In this document: positions 1 through 11,898 of the stretch, piece after piece
Layout: the number at the start of each line of letters is the position of its first letter
How positions within the stretch are numbered: the first letter of the stretch is position 1
Assembly (NCBI RefSeq): GCF_000003605.2
Contig: NW_003121911.1
Location: 98,426 to 127,001 of the forward strand
DNA: 28,576 nt
Source: Saccoglossus kowalevskii
Lineage: Eukaryota > Hemichordata > Enteropneusta > Harrimaniidae
Reading direction: 5' to 3'
Position numbers and translations under genes: made by a program
Notes under the pieces: generated by a model
What the model was told of the DNA's origin: nothing
Databases searched by the model: none
Seen by the model: only the letters and a program-made list of their open reading frames with translations

Positions 1-292
1 CCAATAAAACTGACACAGCCGTATGAACGAGTGAAAGTGATATAGCCATATGAACCAATGAAAGTGACATAACCATATGAACCAATGGAAGTGATACAGC
101 TGTCTGGTTCAATGAACGCGATAACATTGTGTTAACCAATACTTGATAAAGCTATGTTGGCCAATGAAACTGATATAGCCATATGAGCCAATGAAAGTGA
201 TACAGCAATATGAGCCAATGAAAGTGATACAGCCACATGAACCAATGAATGGTATACAATTGTGTAACTCAATTAGTGTACAATGCTACATG
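1..292. repeat. 27-bp minisatellite, degenerate, truncated by window edge
   Basis: About eleven head-to-tail units start at 1, 28, 55, 82, 110, 136, 161, 188, 215, 242 and 269. Most begin CCAATGAAAGTGATA and end CATATGAA or a close variant. Units 1-3 and 7-10 are exactly 27 bp. Units 4-6 are 25-28 bp and more diverged, and the last unit fades out near 292. The array is already in phase at base 1, so it probably continues to the left. Because 27 is divisible by three, a nine-codon reading exists (P-M-K-V-I-Q-P-Y-E). However, the CAG codon is TAG in units 2 and 7 and TAA in unit 3, so the array is not translated through in its present form. Confidence 0.9.
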
Positions 293-1544
293 TTATAGTT
301 AAATTATGCATTATGCATAAGACCAGTGTCAAAGCTCGTCTTCGAATCATTACGAGCGTTTAAAATGAATTCGTTGTAATTACCTTGCAGTATGGGTATA
401 TTGTAAAGCAGATTGTCCTTTCTGATCCAAAGTAATTGTAATATATGCCAGTGAGATTGAAGAAAAACAACATTATACTGACATGGATCGATGATGGATT
501 GGTGTACATATATGTATGTGGGGGCGTTCGAACTAACAATTCACTAGTGTACAACAAACAGTCGGCGAGAATAGATTGGTTTATTGTTTTACTGTATGTT
601 TTTAAAAGAAGCAATTGCATCTTTTGAATAACAATGTTCGTAGCTAGAGTGGTGACTCGACAGCTCCTGGGGAATATTGTTTTCACTGGAATTCTTGATG
701 TTCTATTATGACGAGGATTCAGTGAATTCACAGTTAATATAGATAACAGTTGAAATATGGAAACTAACCCACAGTGCATAGGTGTAAACGTTGCAATCAG
801 ATATTACATGGCCTAATGACGTGTTCATGCACAGGCATATAAAATACCTAGTAAGCATATGACCCAATACCTGTATTGCCTTCAGTGAAAAGGGAATTGG
901 CCAGAGGTTGACGTGCTCCGGACAGGTGACCTAATCACCATCAATTTGTATGTATATTTTATTTTATGTCAGCCACAATTTGCAGTTTTTAGTTCTTCGT
1001 GTTTATAGTGTCAGAACTATTATGAGCACAGTTCTAGGTTTTATTGCTTTCTATTCTAATGTAATACGAGACCGAGGCTTAGTCTACTAAGCTAGTTTGA
1101 AATAGTGATGGAGTTCTTTTGTGGCACCTATGTATGATACTTTGATAGGAAGGATATTGGATAAATTGGATACATACTGAACGCATTGCGTTCCCATTAG
1201 AAATGATGAGAATACTAACGAATCTTGACATGGGCTCAAAACATGGCTTATTGAGAACGTTTCATACATATGTAAATTTAACTTCTAAATATGATGGAAA
1301 GCCTTGATCAGTTATCAGTTATCTTGATCAGTTAACAGATATAAAAAAGAATATTGGGTATAAAAATAATAAATAAATAAATCTGTTCTTGGAGAGATGT
1401 GGGTCTGACAAGGTCAAATTCATGAATAGAGCGCTGGATTTATATAAACAAGATTCGTGTATATTCTAAATACAGGCTACGCAGCTGTAGCAATTTTAAA
1501 AATGCAAACTGAAGAATATATAATTAATAACACCGGAAATAACA
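293..1544. other. Gene-free AT-rich stretch
   Basis: No supported gene. A 139-codon stop-free minus-strand frame at 360-779 is within chance expectation, and its product shows no domain I recognise. There is a near-perfect 20-bp tandem duplication at about 1303-1340 (two copies of CTTGATCAGTTA plus tail) and a short AAAT-type simple repeat near 1366-1382. Confidence 0.6.
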
Positions 1545-1824
1545 GATTTAGACGCGATGTGGCATAGGCTGACAGTTGGAAGGGCTAAGCACAGGGTTTC
1601 GAACATGATTTTATGTAATTCCCGAGAAATAGAGGATGAATTGCACTTTATGCTTGATTGTCCTTTTATGAAATCCTGAAAGAAATTCTTCACCGCTTAG
1701 TTTATCCACTCATCCAACAAAAGATAAATGTAATCTGCTAATGTCAAGTAATTCCAATGCTGTCACCTTTAACCGTGCTATTTTTATACACAAAGCTTTC
1801 AATTTGAAACGAGCTTCAATGTGA
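1545..1824 (+). pseudogene. LINE (non-LTR retrotransposon) ORF2 C-terminal fragment, frameshifted
   Basis: Frame 1545-1679 reads through WHRLTVGRAKHRVSNM and then CNSREIEDELHFMLDCPF before a stop at 1677. This matches the terminal pattern of many invertebrate LINE reverse-transcriptase ORFs: a basic R/K-rich stretch, then C-N-S, (E)IEDE, (L)HF and a further C-P. Shifting the frame by one at about 1676-1678 restores similarity. The continuation holds DKCNLLMSSNSN and IFIHKAFNLKRA, typical of the last residues of such ORFs, and stops at 1822-1824. In intact elements these parts lie in one frame, so a 1-nt indel is inferred. No upstream reverse-transcriptase domain is visible, as expected for a 5'-truncated copy. 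The exact clade cannot be fixed from so short a piece. The family call rests on motif memory, not a search. Confidence 0.72.
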
Positions 1825-4504
1825 ATTTGACCTCAAGGAATGCAATTTCATTATTTATTAATATTTTTTTTATTTATATGAGCCAGTGATGGATTTCAAT
1901 AGTTTTAACAATTCATTGTTTTTGCAATCAGTGAATCAAATAATCCTATCTGTGAGTCGATTATATTTCTTTTCTACATTAATAGTACGGGGAGTGGGCG
2001 AAGATTTTGCAACTACACCGATAAGAAGACGTATAATGTTACTGGTACAAGTTACATGATAAATATTTATATTTGTAAATATTATGACAGTGTCTGACTT
2101 AAAATTAAATATACTGACAAGAAGGCCTGCTCCCCAAGTCTTGTTATTGTTTATACACCAACATTGTTATGTTAGATATGGGTCCCATGCTACGAATTCT
2201 TTGTTTGTTTACAAATTTACATGAGCGCCCAAAACTGCTGTGAATTTAATTTTTTTATCTAGTATTTAATAATTCTTTTTCACATATAGTAACACAATAT
2301 ATAACCATTCCTAATGGTAATGGTGGGTCACGTGACATCGGTAGATCACACACATTCTGCTAGTACATTCCAAACTACTTGTAAAATTGCAAGTTACAAA
2401 GGCCAAGTTATGAAATAATACAACTAAATTCACAAATTAACAATTGAACAGTTTAATGAAAGATTTGATGACGAATAGATTAAAGGATCCCTTTAAAGAG
2501 ACAGTATTTTACGTCATTGACAATTTTTAAATAACAACACCCCCCTCCATAAATACACAATTATGATTGTCAATAACGACTATTATCTCGGTGCCGTCGA
2601 TCAGATAGTGAAAAGACATTGAACTTGATTGTGGAAAGAAAATCAGAAAAAAAACTTTCTACAGCGCCGGGTAAATTCTTTTAACATTTATTAAAAGTTA
2701 TTACACAAATACTGAATTCTTACAATAAATGAGAAATTAAGTATTGCAAATTACGGTAATGATATCAATGCCAAATAATAGTTATTTCATATTCTGGACC
2801 CTTCTGGATCTATTTCTGTTACCATAATTCTACACCTTTTATTAGAAAAACAACAACATAAGTTTATGGATATTAATATATTTGGCTTGTGGACACATCA
2901 CCTTTTGTCAAAAAAAACCCACTTAAGTATAGCTGGTTTTACTCCCAAGTCGTAATGTGTTGAAACAAAAGCAACACCTATATCTTCAGAAGTTTGTATT
3001 CCAATTGCATAATTTGCATGACATATAATGAAGTGTAACGAAATTATTCAGGGAGAAACAACGTCTTGCACACAGAACCAACAATTTAGTCTAATGAACC
3101 ACTTTGCATTAGCTTCTATGCACCAGCTAAATGCTGGCACTTATCTGCGTTCTCCCATTTTCAAAGCAGGTGGTCGTAACACGCAACTACATTTGCTACT
3201 GATTTTTCTGCATGATGTCATTTTAAATCCAATTATACAATTGATCAGGAATTGAGTCTTTCTTGTACGGATTTAGAATAGAAGGTGCAGCAATTGAAGA
3301 AATATCTGTCTATGCTGTCGTTGTTGTAGTCGTAATTAACAATGCTTGTGATTCCATTCACTCAAGTAGTTCTATTTATAGAAATGACATACATCTGTAT
3401 AAATCTCGCCTTGATTTTCACCTATCACACATGTATATTATCTATACACTGCTCAATTTAATATGAAAAAGTACTGTATTCTGACAGATATATGAGTTAT
3501 ATATATGGTGTCAAACTTCTAGTTACAAGAATTCTCTTAATTTCAATGAAATGCAACAGGACATATATAGTAATTGAAAGAGTTCTGTCCATATTGCCGT
3601 TGTTGTTCTCTATATCTAAAATCTCATCCAAGTTTGTTTTTGTATTTTGAATATGTATAACTCTCAAGATATGTGAATGTAACTTGAACATTTCCTTATC
3701 TTTAACCGAGGGATAATTACATTGATAATTTATCTAATTTATCTTTATTTATCTAGGTTTAATTCTCCTGGTAGGCACTTACCCTTGTTACCGTATTTTT
3801 CTCCAATTTATTAGTGTTAATGTGAAAACGTATGCTCCACAAAACTACTAATACTACTCTAGTAATTATGCACATTACCTTGAAATATTTCTTGTAGACA
3901 GAAGACAGATTGTAGGTGGAATATCTCTTACGCGTGTCATAATAATCAGTTCATGCTAATTATTTGTAATTACAGATACCAAAATTCTTATTTACTATGG
4001 TTATTTGAAAACGCTGTTTATGAACCAGCGCTTCCACTATTAAATCCTGTGCTAAATTGCAAACGGTATTTGTTATTTTATGGTCTTGTACCGAAAAAAA
4101 AATCGGTGCTTATTTGAAGACAGTGCTGAAATGCCAACCTCTGTTGAAATGATGAGTACAAAACAAATGATTTATTCAGTCAACATGCCGATTGGTTTAC
4201 GAAGTGCAATCTTTTAATGAATATACATTATTTTCATATAAGTTGCATTGTACCGATTTACCGATTTACGAAATGACTTTATATTTGAATAAATTATTAT
4301 TATAAAATCTAATATTATTTAATATATACACACAGTGTTCATATATATTAAACTGATTGAACAGTGGATAAAAAGTATAAAGAATCTTCACAGAAGCAGA
4401 CAATGGTATAAATATCATAGACATTTATTTAGTATATGTATCAAGATTATTATCACTGACAAACAATTCCATTGCATATGCCGAATTCACCGGGATCCCA
4501 CTAT
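1825..4504. other. Gene-free AT-rich stretch
   Basis: No supported gene. Stop-free frames at 3028-3255, 3263-3466 and 3497-3691 are short, low in complexity in places (a run of valines near 3320) and unlike any family I know. The only distinct site is a palindromic E-box at 2327-2336. A small direct duplication of ACCGATTT lies near 4253-4270. Confidence 0.6.
2327..2336. promoter_or_regulatory. Palindromic E-box GTCACGTGAC
   Basis: A perfect ten-base palindrome. It equals the consensus bound by bHLH-leucine-zipper factors of the MITF/TFE and USF type, known in vertebrates as the CLEAR motif. Function here is inferred from the motif only. The neighbouring sequence shows no clear core promoter. 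Confidence 0.3.
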
Positions 4505-4835
4505 TATCCTCGGGGGCGGACATCCGGGCATTTTAACCGCCTGGCAACCGGAGGCGGTGAAAACAAAGGCCCAAAACTCGCAGAAAACGGTATTTTGGGA
4601 TGATTGTTGAGACTCCTCTGAACAGTGTGACAAGATTAGCCTTACGTGTGTAACATATATAAATTTGGTTGTTCGGGATTACTTCAAAGTTGAGTTTTTG
4701 TTGTTTCCTCGAATTTTCACCGACTCGACCGGCGTTCCACAGCAGCGCGCACAAAGCCCATATAAATGCATTGTACAGTGGTGCGCGTCGTAGCAACGTG
4801 GAACGTCTTGTGACGTAGCTCCGCCCCCGAGGATA
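4505..4835 (-). mobile_element. Short non-autonomous inverted-repeat element (MITE-like), copy 1
   Basis: This 331-bp element has perfect 16-bp terminal inverted repeats: TATCCTCGGGGGCGGA at 4505-4520 and its complement at 4820-4835. The outermost TA at each end fits a TA target-site duplication, as made by Tc1/mariner-type or related transposases. The minus strand matches the copy at 22760-23094 from end to end, at roughly 75-80% identity by eye with small indels. It is much more G+C-rich at its ends than the surrounding DNA. An 87-codon open minus-strand frame (4533-4796) has a counterpart in copy 2. Over a 40-codon gap-free stretch, differences fall 9, 6 and 7 on codon positions 1, 2 and 3, so there is no sign of selection on protein. 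No transposase is encoded; mobilisation would need one supplied elsewhere. Confidence 0.8.
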
Positions 4836-7800
4836 GTCACATAAATCAGCACTGTGTCATGTACTCTATATGTTTCACATATAAGTGATATGGTTGGACC
4901 AAAGTTAATATTACAAAGTCACAGGACATATTTGAGAATATTGCCCTTATAGTGAGAATGATCAGTTAACTGTTTGTCATTTTATATTCTTGGAACCAGA
5001 GGGAACTTCCATCACTGTGATTCAACGAATGGAAAATATCCAGATTACTTTATGAAAAAAACCCTACTAGGTTTAATTGATGAAATATTCCATTTCAAGT
5101 ACAGCATTTATATCAAACTATACTAAACCATACTAAATTCTCTGTAAACAAACATTGTCTTAGTTGCAATGGTACATGATTTCTATGTCACATATTAAGT
5201 CCTTGTTAAATGGTCTTGAACAAACATGGTGTGCATGGTGAGAACAATGTACCTAAATGATTGATAAGAATAATAAGTAATTCAGTTATAGTACAGAATT
5301 ACACGAGAAGAAATGACCAGATCTAGAGCATTCACAACAATTAGTGTACAAAAGAATGATATATGAACCTCAAGGTTAAGACCAAGAAGTGGGCATATCT
5401 TGCCCCAAGTGTAGCACCCGCCACCAATCTGAGTAGTCAATTCATGAAGACAGAGATCATCTGCTTATGTGATTTTGTCAACAGATCATGATATCTGCCA
5501 AGGCGTATTCTTAAAATATTTTGTCTTAGCAGCTCGGTAGACAGAAGTCTATGACTATGACGCTTCTAAAAATCGTCATATCTAGTGTAAGCTTTGGTAT
5601 ACTAGCATAGACTCATGAAAAATAATTAGTTTAGAAGATCTCTTGAATACAATTTTGACCATTTTGGCCTAGTTCATTATTTATGTAACATTGGATGGGA
5701 GATCATGTCTTTCAGCAGTGTTCAAAAGTGTGTTAATCTAGCGATACAAGTGAAAGTATAGCATACCCAATTATAGACAATTAAACAAAATTCGCATTGG
5801 GAAAATACAAGTTCTTGAAAATAAACACAATACAAACACAGTCTACATAAATTACATAACAAGACATGGTAAAAGCAGTGAAAGATACCTGGACCTTAAG
5901 GTAAACAACCAAGAAGTATACAATCAAAACGTGTATGTGTATACAGGCCCAGGGCATGATAAATCAACTGGGAAATGTATACCCGGTAGGGGGGGGGTGA
6001 GCCATTGCTGTAAAGGTGTTCACAACTGATGAAGATGAAACTAAAATCATCTTTTTTGTCACACAGTTTGATATAAAACTGGCCCATATTTTTTTAAATT
6101 CATCAGTAAAAGAGCACAATTTGTTGCATCTTCGATAATAGACAAAATAGATGTTTTAGACAACTCCTTTATTGAAGTTTTGAGTGATTGGTGTTTTATG
6201 AAGTTGGGGTTTCTAATACAAATTGGGCAAATCTTCCATCTCTTCCCTGTTAGGAATATTTATATATGTCTTGCATGACAACGTGTATTCTTGCTAAATG
6301 TTATTTTCAGTAAGATCGGGTTCTTTAAAAGACAATAATGACTTAGAAACTAACACTATATTGTGAAAAGCTATGTCTGTGGGGACAACATCTATCATGG
6401 AGATCATATATGCACGTGAATGCACTAGATCTTTAAATTCAGTCTGTTGACACATTTTCCAAGTTTACTACCCATTGTCTTCTTCCCTCTTGCTAAGTGT
6501 CGAGTTGTACATTCTTTTGCTTAGTCCAATGTCTGGCATATCCCTCAACGCAATTAATAATGATCTTAAAATTGTAGTTGATATATTGAGGTACTTGGAA
6601 TACCAGTAATAACATGTCCAGCATGAAGTCGAATAAAGAGAATGAGCAGTCACAAGAAGTTAACAGTATAAAGAAACCTGTTCATATTAATTAACTTTGG
6701 TAACACTTTAGAGGAGATTGTTCAGTTATATTTGTAGGACAGAATGAAAACAGGTTATTAACATAAGAAGATATTATGGAAGTTATCTACGTAAAATGAA
6801 GTGTATTGCTTAGACGTCATTTTCATTATTTGCAAAATTAATGTCCATACAGTGACGATGTTCTAGTCACAGATATACCTATATAGATAATTTCCACAGT
6901 GTTTTAAGTCGCCGATTCGACGGGGAAATAGTGTGATGAAGACATAGGGGCTCTTTGATATAATCTGTTAAGGTTTTAAATTGGTTGCAGTAAGTAGAGA
7001 TAACTCAAGCCTCAGGCTTTGTTTAACTGAAGTCGACTGTATTGCCGATGTGCGTGACTTCGTACTCTCCATCATACACGTTGTGAAGGAGTCCCATCAC
7101 ATTAACATCACTACACCAAGGATTTAGACAAATTACCAATGTTTGAGATGTTTCTAAGAAACCATGTACCACATACAAGTTAACAAGAACATCACGTTGA
7201 TTTTGTTGAGCACACAGTTTGATTTTAGAATAAGAATTATAAGTACGTAACTCATAATCGAAACGGTTCATATAATAGTGTGCAATGGTGGGACAAGAAA
7301 GTGGTATCTGTATACCAACCCATTTTTAACGTAATTTTTTTTTTAATTGATTTCGTTTTTTCTGGTTTGTTATTTAGAGTAATTTGTTTAAAGTTCACAA
7401 AATAATAAAAGTATATCCGCCTGATTCATTAAAGTTAGTAGACTGATTTTTCGGTGGGTTAATCGTTACTTTATTCATTTTCATGGTCACTTAATGTGTA
7501 CATTGACAAATAAAATGCCATTTGTTTAATGTGTATTACTTTATTTGGTCGAGATACGCGTGGTTCATTAAACTCAAAATTTGCTGCCCTTTTCCGCTGA
7601 ATGCTATTACTGCATTATACAAAGAAGTGCGTTAGAAAGATTCTATCATCTGTATATTGTATAAAATCTTGTGACAGAGCAATTTGTCTAAGAGTATAAT
7701 CCCCGATGTTCTGTCAGTAATCCGATTGCACTGTGCGGGGTAAAGTATAACAGGGCAGTTATATTGAGCTATTGTAAGTAGGAACTATGACGACGATTTG

Positions 7801-9123
7801 CTGTGATGATGAATCTTATTTCTGAATTAGAGGTTACACTACATGGGAAATTGTCTTTGATCCTAAGTTTGAATGTATGTGACTATGAACTTTGCTACGA
7901 TGTGCGTTTTATTTATTAAAATAATCTGAATCTCTTCTCCGGGAATCAAGAATTGGTTTACATATATGAGTAGGGTGACGTTAGAAACAAGGAATTATAA
8001 CCTCTAAGGTTGTTCCATTCATTGATATGGTAAGAAGCTCATTGGAATTGTTTTCGTTCACCGTTAAAATTCTAGACATTTCCGGGAATTACTATGGATC
8101 TTATGTGATCTGCACGATTTGTCTTGCGTCGGTAATAGTCTATTATATTTGAATCACAACTTTCTTTGTTATACTGTCAATGAGTAGCCAGGTGTGTTTT
8201 GACCTTTCTTCTCATAGACGACATCGCAGACGATGCACACGGAAATAGACGTGTACCTCTGTTCGTTCCAGGTATTGTGCATGTTCGGTTTTGTTCATCG
8301 TGACAATTTAAAAATTTAGTTTTGCATAAAAAATACGTCGTGATTTGTCGGATTTGGTGCGGAAAATATGACAAGCAACTATACGCATTGAGTTCCACAA
8401 TGCTTCTCGCAATATGGTTCTTATGGATTTGTCATATCCATATAAGTGTCTACAAGTGTTCCACAAAAACATGCTTTCACGAATTCATTCGGAAATATAG
8501 CAATTAGACTGGTCTGATTTACTGTTGTTCTGTCGTCTGATTCATGGTAGTATATTAGTGCTGTATAAATTGTCATTGTCAAATTGTCACAATGAAATCA
8601 GGGATTTGAGTAAAGGTATTTTATATTTCATATTGCTCGTGGTGAAACCTTAAGGTCTACTTATCTTTATCTCAACGGTATGGCCATATATTTTAATTTA
8701 TTTGTTGGGTGTTGGTTTTTGATATTGAAATTATGATTCCACTTTTGACGTTAAACACATTTGTTGTGTTTACTGAAGATAACGTTAGCATGTGTTGATA
8801 AATCATTAAACCTGACGCAATTTACATAAAACGTGATTGTAATATCAGAAACAAATTTTGACATTGTTGTATTTATGGCAACATTTCATTATTTATTCAG
8901 CTACTAATAATGTTTTACTGACAAACTAGAATAATCCTAGACAATCCATAAATCTAACGAAGATCAAAAATAAAACATATATATAATACGTATAGCAACA
9001 CAGATATTTCTTTCATTCTGTAAAAGTATATCAGTACATAGACATTTTATTGCTGTGTTCTTTTTCAATTTAACTGTACGCCATATATCGTAGCCATGAT
9101 CATGATATATTGAAGCAATATAC
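4836..9123. other. Gene-free AT-rich stretch
   Basis: No supported gene. Open frames of 60-80 codons at 5896-6087, 6468-6653, 7023-7271, 8177-8398 and 8322-8507 are at chance length and unrecognised. A G9 run lies at 5989-5997 and an E-box CACGTG at 6413-6418. Two short pieces containing CCAAGAAGT (near 5390 and 5910), each preceded by a CCTNAAGGT-like word, are weakly alike, but the similarity does not extend. Confidence 0.55.
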
Positions 9124-9442
9124 TACCGCCAAAGGCGGGTATACCGCGTGATTTTCACAGACACGCGGGGCGGATTGTGCAGAAACTCGTGACATACCCA
9201 ACTTCGGCGGCTGTTTATTGTCATTATATTAGACCAACGTCATTTTCAATGTAATTCTGAGACGTGGTAATAACTTTAAAGCATCAAAAACAAACGTGCT
9301 TAAAATAACAATGGGCCCTGGAATTAGCATACAGCAATTATAGATACATCGAGTGGCAACGTTGATATATATAAATTTGACATAATTTTAAAGAAATGCA
9401 GACGCCGATTAGTGTCGTACCTACGAGTCTATTTTGGCGGTA
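9124..9442. mobile_element. Possible short TIR element with TA ends
   Basis: CTACCGCCAAA at 9123-9133 is the exact complement of TTTGGCGGTAG at 9433-9443. If TA at 9124-9125 and 9441-9442 is the target-site duplication, the element is 319 bp with an inverted repeat of only 8 bp (CCGCCAAA). The left 60 bp are unusually G+C-rich and fold: CCGCC/GGCGG around AAA at 9126-9138, and CCGCGTG (9144-9150) with CACGCGG (9162-9168). No second copy was seen in this window, and the repeat is short enough to be chance. TTTGGCGG also resembles an E2F-type site. The assignment is tentative. Confidence 0.25.
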
Positions 9443-9893
9443 GACAGACCATATAGGTTTACGAGAAAGCCACAGCAGACGGCAATATTTTGTCGACGGC
9501 CTGCATAATTATAAATACGTATTCGTGTAATTGAAATACTCGTATAACATAATATAGTTTTCAGTTAAAAAAGAGCAATATTCACAATAAAATCACATCA
9601 ATAAGTACGATCTGACCAAGATATATCACAGAACAAATGTAACAGCTGTATAATATATAATATAAATAGTTGTGTATACATAGTTGTGTTACTTATATGT
9701 ATCGTATACATAATTAACTGATACGACAAACAGCACGTGTTCCTGAACACTCAAACTCAAAATTAGGATATTGAGCACAATTACACACAAGATTAGCACA
9801 CTTTGTCATAATAACATCATTGGTTTCTCTATTCCCATGTCTATGCATGTTTAGTTACCAGTAGTCTATTTGGCCGATTGCGGCATTACTAGG

Positions 9894-9905
9894 TAGCCAT
9901 CTTGT
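9894..9905 (-). promoter_or_regulatory. YY1-like site (complement of TAGCCATCTTGT)
   Basis: The minus strand reads ACAAGATGGCTA, which contains the AAGATGGC core of the YY1 consensus. The same 12-mer recurs exactly at 23868-23879. Function is inferred from the motif only. Confidence 0.25.
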
Positions 9906-10701
9906 TTATACCTGCAAACACAAATCCAGTAGATAATTTCTGACACGGCCTCATACGCACACACTCTTAGTAATTTCAAATGTCAAGGTCGCTAAGTATT
10001 AAACCGTGATGGTGTCATTCATTCAGAGTGACGTCTTATTAATAGTTCGTAGTTAATGTTTGTTAAATACCCATAATCCTCTCCGAACACTGGTTATTGA
10101 TTTTGGGTTATCCGTAAATATTAGTTGTCCGTTTCAGTACACCTAGCTAGGTAGACATGGCAGTGAATATTCTCTCATTTTTAGTACGATGTACAATTCT
10201 TTTTCCTATTTTGAGAAATTAGCCACCAAATAGGTATCAATATAATCATGTAATTGTTATGTCCAGGTTGATAAAATAATAATACCGTAATAGTTGATAC
10301 TCTAAGATACTATCATTTGATATTCATTTGATTCAAAGATGTGAATTTCGAATGGTGGTGTTGGAGCGATAGATGTTTGCAGTTTGCGATATAACATCCA
10401 TGTCAATACATTATTTATAGAAATCACGAAGTGAATGCACTTCACAATTTTTATTTATTGTGGCAACTGAATCTCTTTTTCATAATTCATGTTATATATC
10501 AATATTTTATTCATAGAAAGTTAATCGCAAAACCTTTTATATTTGTTTTGGTGATTGTAAAGTCATTATATTGGCTGAGGATATCTAGTCACAAAGCTGG
10601 TCTGACGTTGAGGTTATCGTACGAACAAACTCAATCTATGCCACTGCTACATCCGTTTGTATAACACATTCATTATTCCTTTTCGAGACGCCGCAGTGAT
10701 A

Positions 10702-10709
10702 TGACGTCA
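10702..10709. promoter_or_regulatory. Palindromic CRE, TGACGTCA
   Basis: A full consensus CREB/ATF site, the only full palindromic CRE I found in the window. One such site is not improbable by chance in 28 kb. A related half-type site, TGACGTAA, lies at 11694-11701, about 1 kb downstream and near the possible first exon. Confidence 0.25.
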
Positions 10710-11748
10710 CATAGTGTAACATATTGAAAACGATAAAACATACAGATTATCGTCGTATTTATTAGACCTTTGCTTCGACCCTAAACTTATTGAGCGATGT
10801 GTTGCATTTCTACATATTCGTGAATAAATGCATAGATCGGAGTTGCTTGCGAAATGCGTTAATTGGTTTATACGATAATCTGTGCATAGTGTGCACACGC
10901 TTTGCGTTCCACTCTGTAATATGAGAAAGTTAAAACATCAATTTCAAACTTTAAATGACTGATTTATTTATTTACAGACGAGTACATTTGAAATGGCCGC
11001 AGCATGATTTGATTTGTCAGTTTTTTTAAAGTGCTCTTACCTGCGTAGAGCATTTTCAATTGTTGTAACACCTGTTTTGAGATATTAAACGAGTTAGTGT
11101 AATATCGTGCTATAACGTCAGACTATTTATAGTCTGCGCCGTATTTTTAGTCGTTTGGGTTTTAAATCAAACCATAGACGCCTCAGCGCCTAAAATGCTT
11201 TCGGGGAATGTCTCAAGCTGCAACAACTTCATTTTTATTTAGAAGGTAAGAATTCTTTGTATTGAAGTGCCAACCCATTTTGTGTGTTGTGTTATAACGA
11301 CAGAAACAAATGCAAGCCGCGTAGTAGATCTGTTCAACGATAACTTAAAACGTTTTTATATTTTGAACGCTATTCTGAATTATTAACTATTTCTTCATAA
11401 TTGCGTTTGTGGCAAAATAGTGCACCATAATCAACGCGTTCGAATTTTTGAAAACAAACAATGTATATATACACGTTGTTGTGCGCATTGTACTGTGTAA
11501 ATACCAAACACGACGCCGTGCGACGACGTGAATGTGACGAGTGGACAACGAGAAAACGAGAAAGTGTTTAGTAACTCAAAATACTAGATTTGTGTTTTTT
11601 TGACATTAATACGTGTTTTGACTTTTACATTGCGATGATTCACATCGCAAAAGTAGGAAACATGTCACGTTTTGATCCCGAAAATATTGAGTTTGACGTA
11701 ACAGGCTAGTACATCCATATCAAACAGATCTGATGGATCAGGGCCAAC

Positions 11749-11890
11749 ATGGGTTGTGTCAATTTAATTTTCAGCACAGTTGTGCGCCGTGATGAGTTCG
11801 TATCTATTATCAATAGACATTTCCATGTAAACACAGAAACAAGTCAAGGTTACAGTGCCGAGTCGGAAGTCTCATATACACGATTCTCAG
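11749..11890 (+). CDS. Possible first coding exon, unknown protein (speculative)
   Basis: An ATG at 11749 sits in strong initiation context (A at -3, G at +4). It opens a frame beginning M-G-C-V-N, and MGC is the classic dual-acylation (myristoyl plus palmitoyl) start. The frame continues with RRDEFVSIINRHFHVN and SAESEVSYTRFS for 47 codons plus one base to 11890. There a donor-like CAG|GTACGT follows, and an in-frame stop lies just beyond it at 11896-11898, so splicing would be required. Upstream are a TATATATA at 11464-11471, a CpG-richer patch near 11500-11560 and TGACGTAA at 11694-11701. An acceptor-like TTTTCAG at 11768-11774 permits an alternative exon at 11775-11890. I do not recognise the peptide. 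Frames of this length starting at ATG are common by chance, and I see no following exon. Confidence 0.15.
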
Positions 11891-11898
11891 GTACGTAG

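Larger units (their letters stand above)
9443..11463. other. Gene-free AT-rich stretch with scattered motifs
   Basis: No supported gene. Small frames at 10431-10664 and 10707-10898 are at chance length. Individual motifs are an E-box at 9734-9739, a YY1-like word at 9894-9905 and a full CRE at 10702-10709. Confidence 0.55.

Noticed and set aside
520-530. tRNA B-box-like GTTCGAAC
   Set aside because: No matching A-box or cloverleaf around it. The same holds for GTTCGAAC near 13652.
360-779. 139-codon minus-strand open frame, the longest in the window
   Set aside because: At this base composition about one frame of 120 codons or more is expected by chance over six frames. The product has no recognisable domain and there are no splice signals of note.
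4533-4796. Conserved protein gene shared with 22824-23066
   Set aside because: Similarity covers the whole TIR-bounded element, and changes fall evenly on codon positions, so shared ancestry of a non-coding element explains it.
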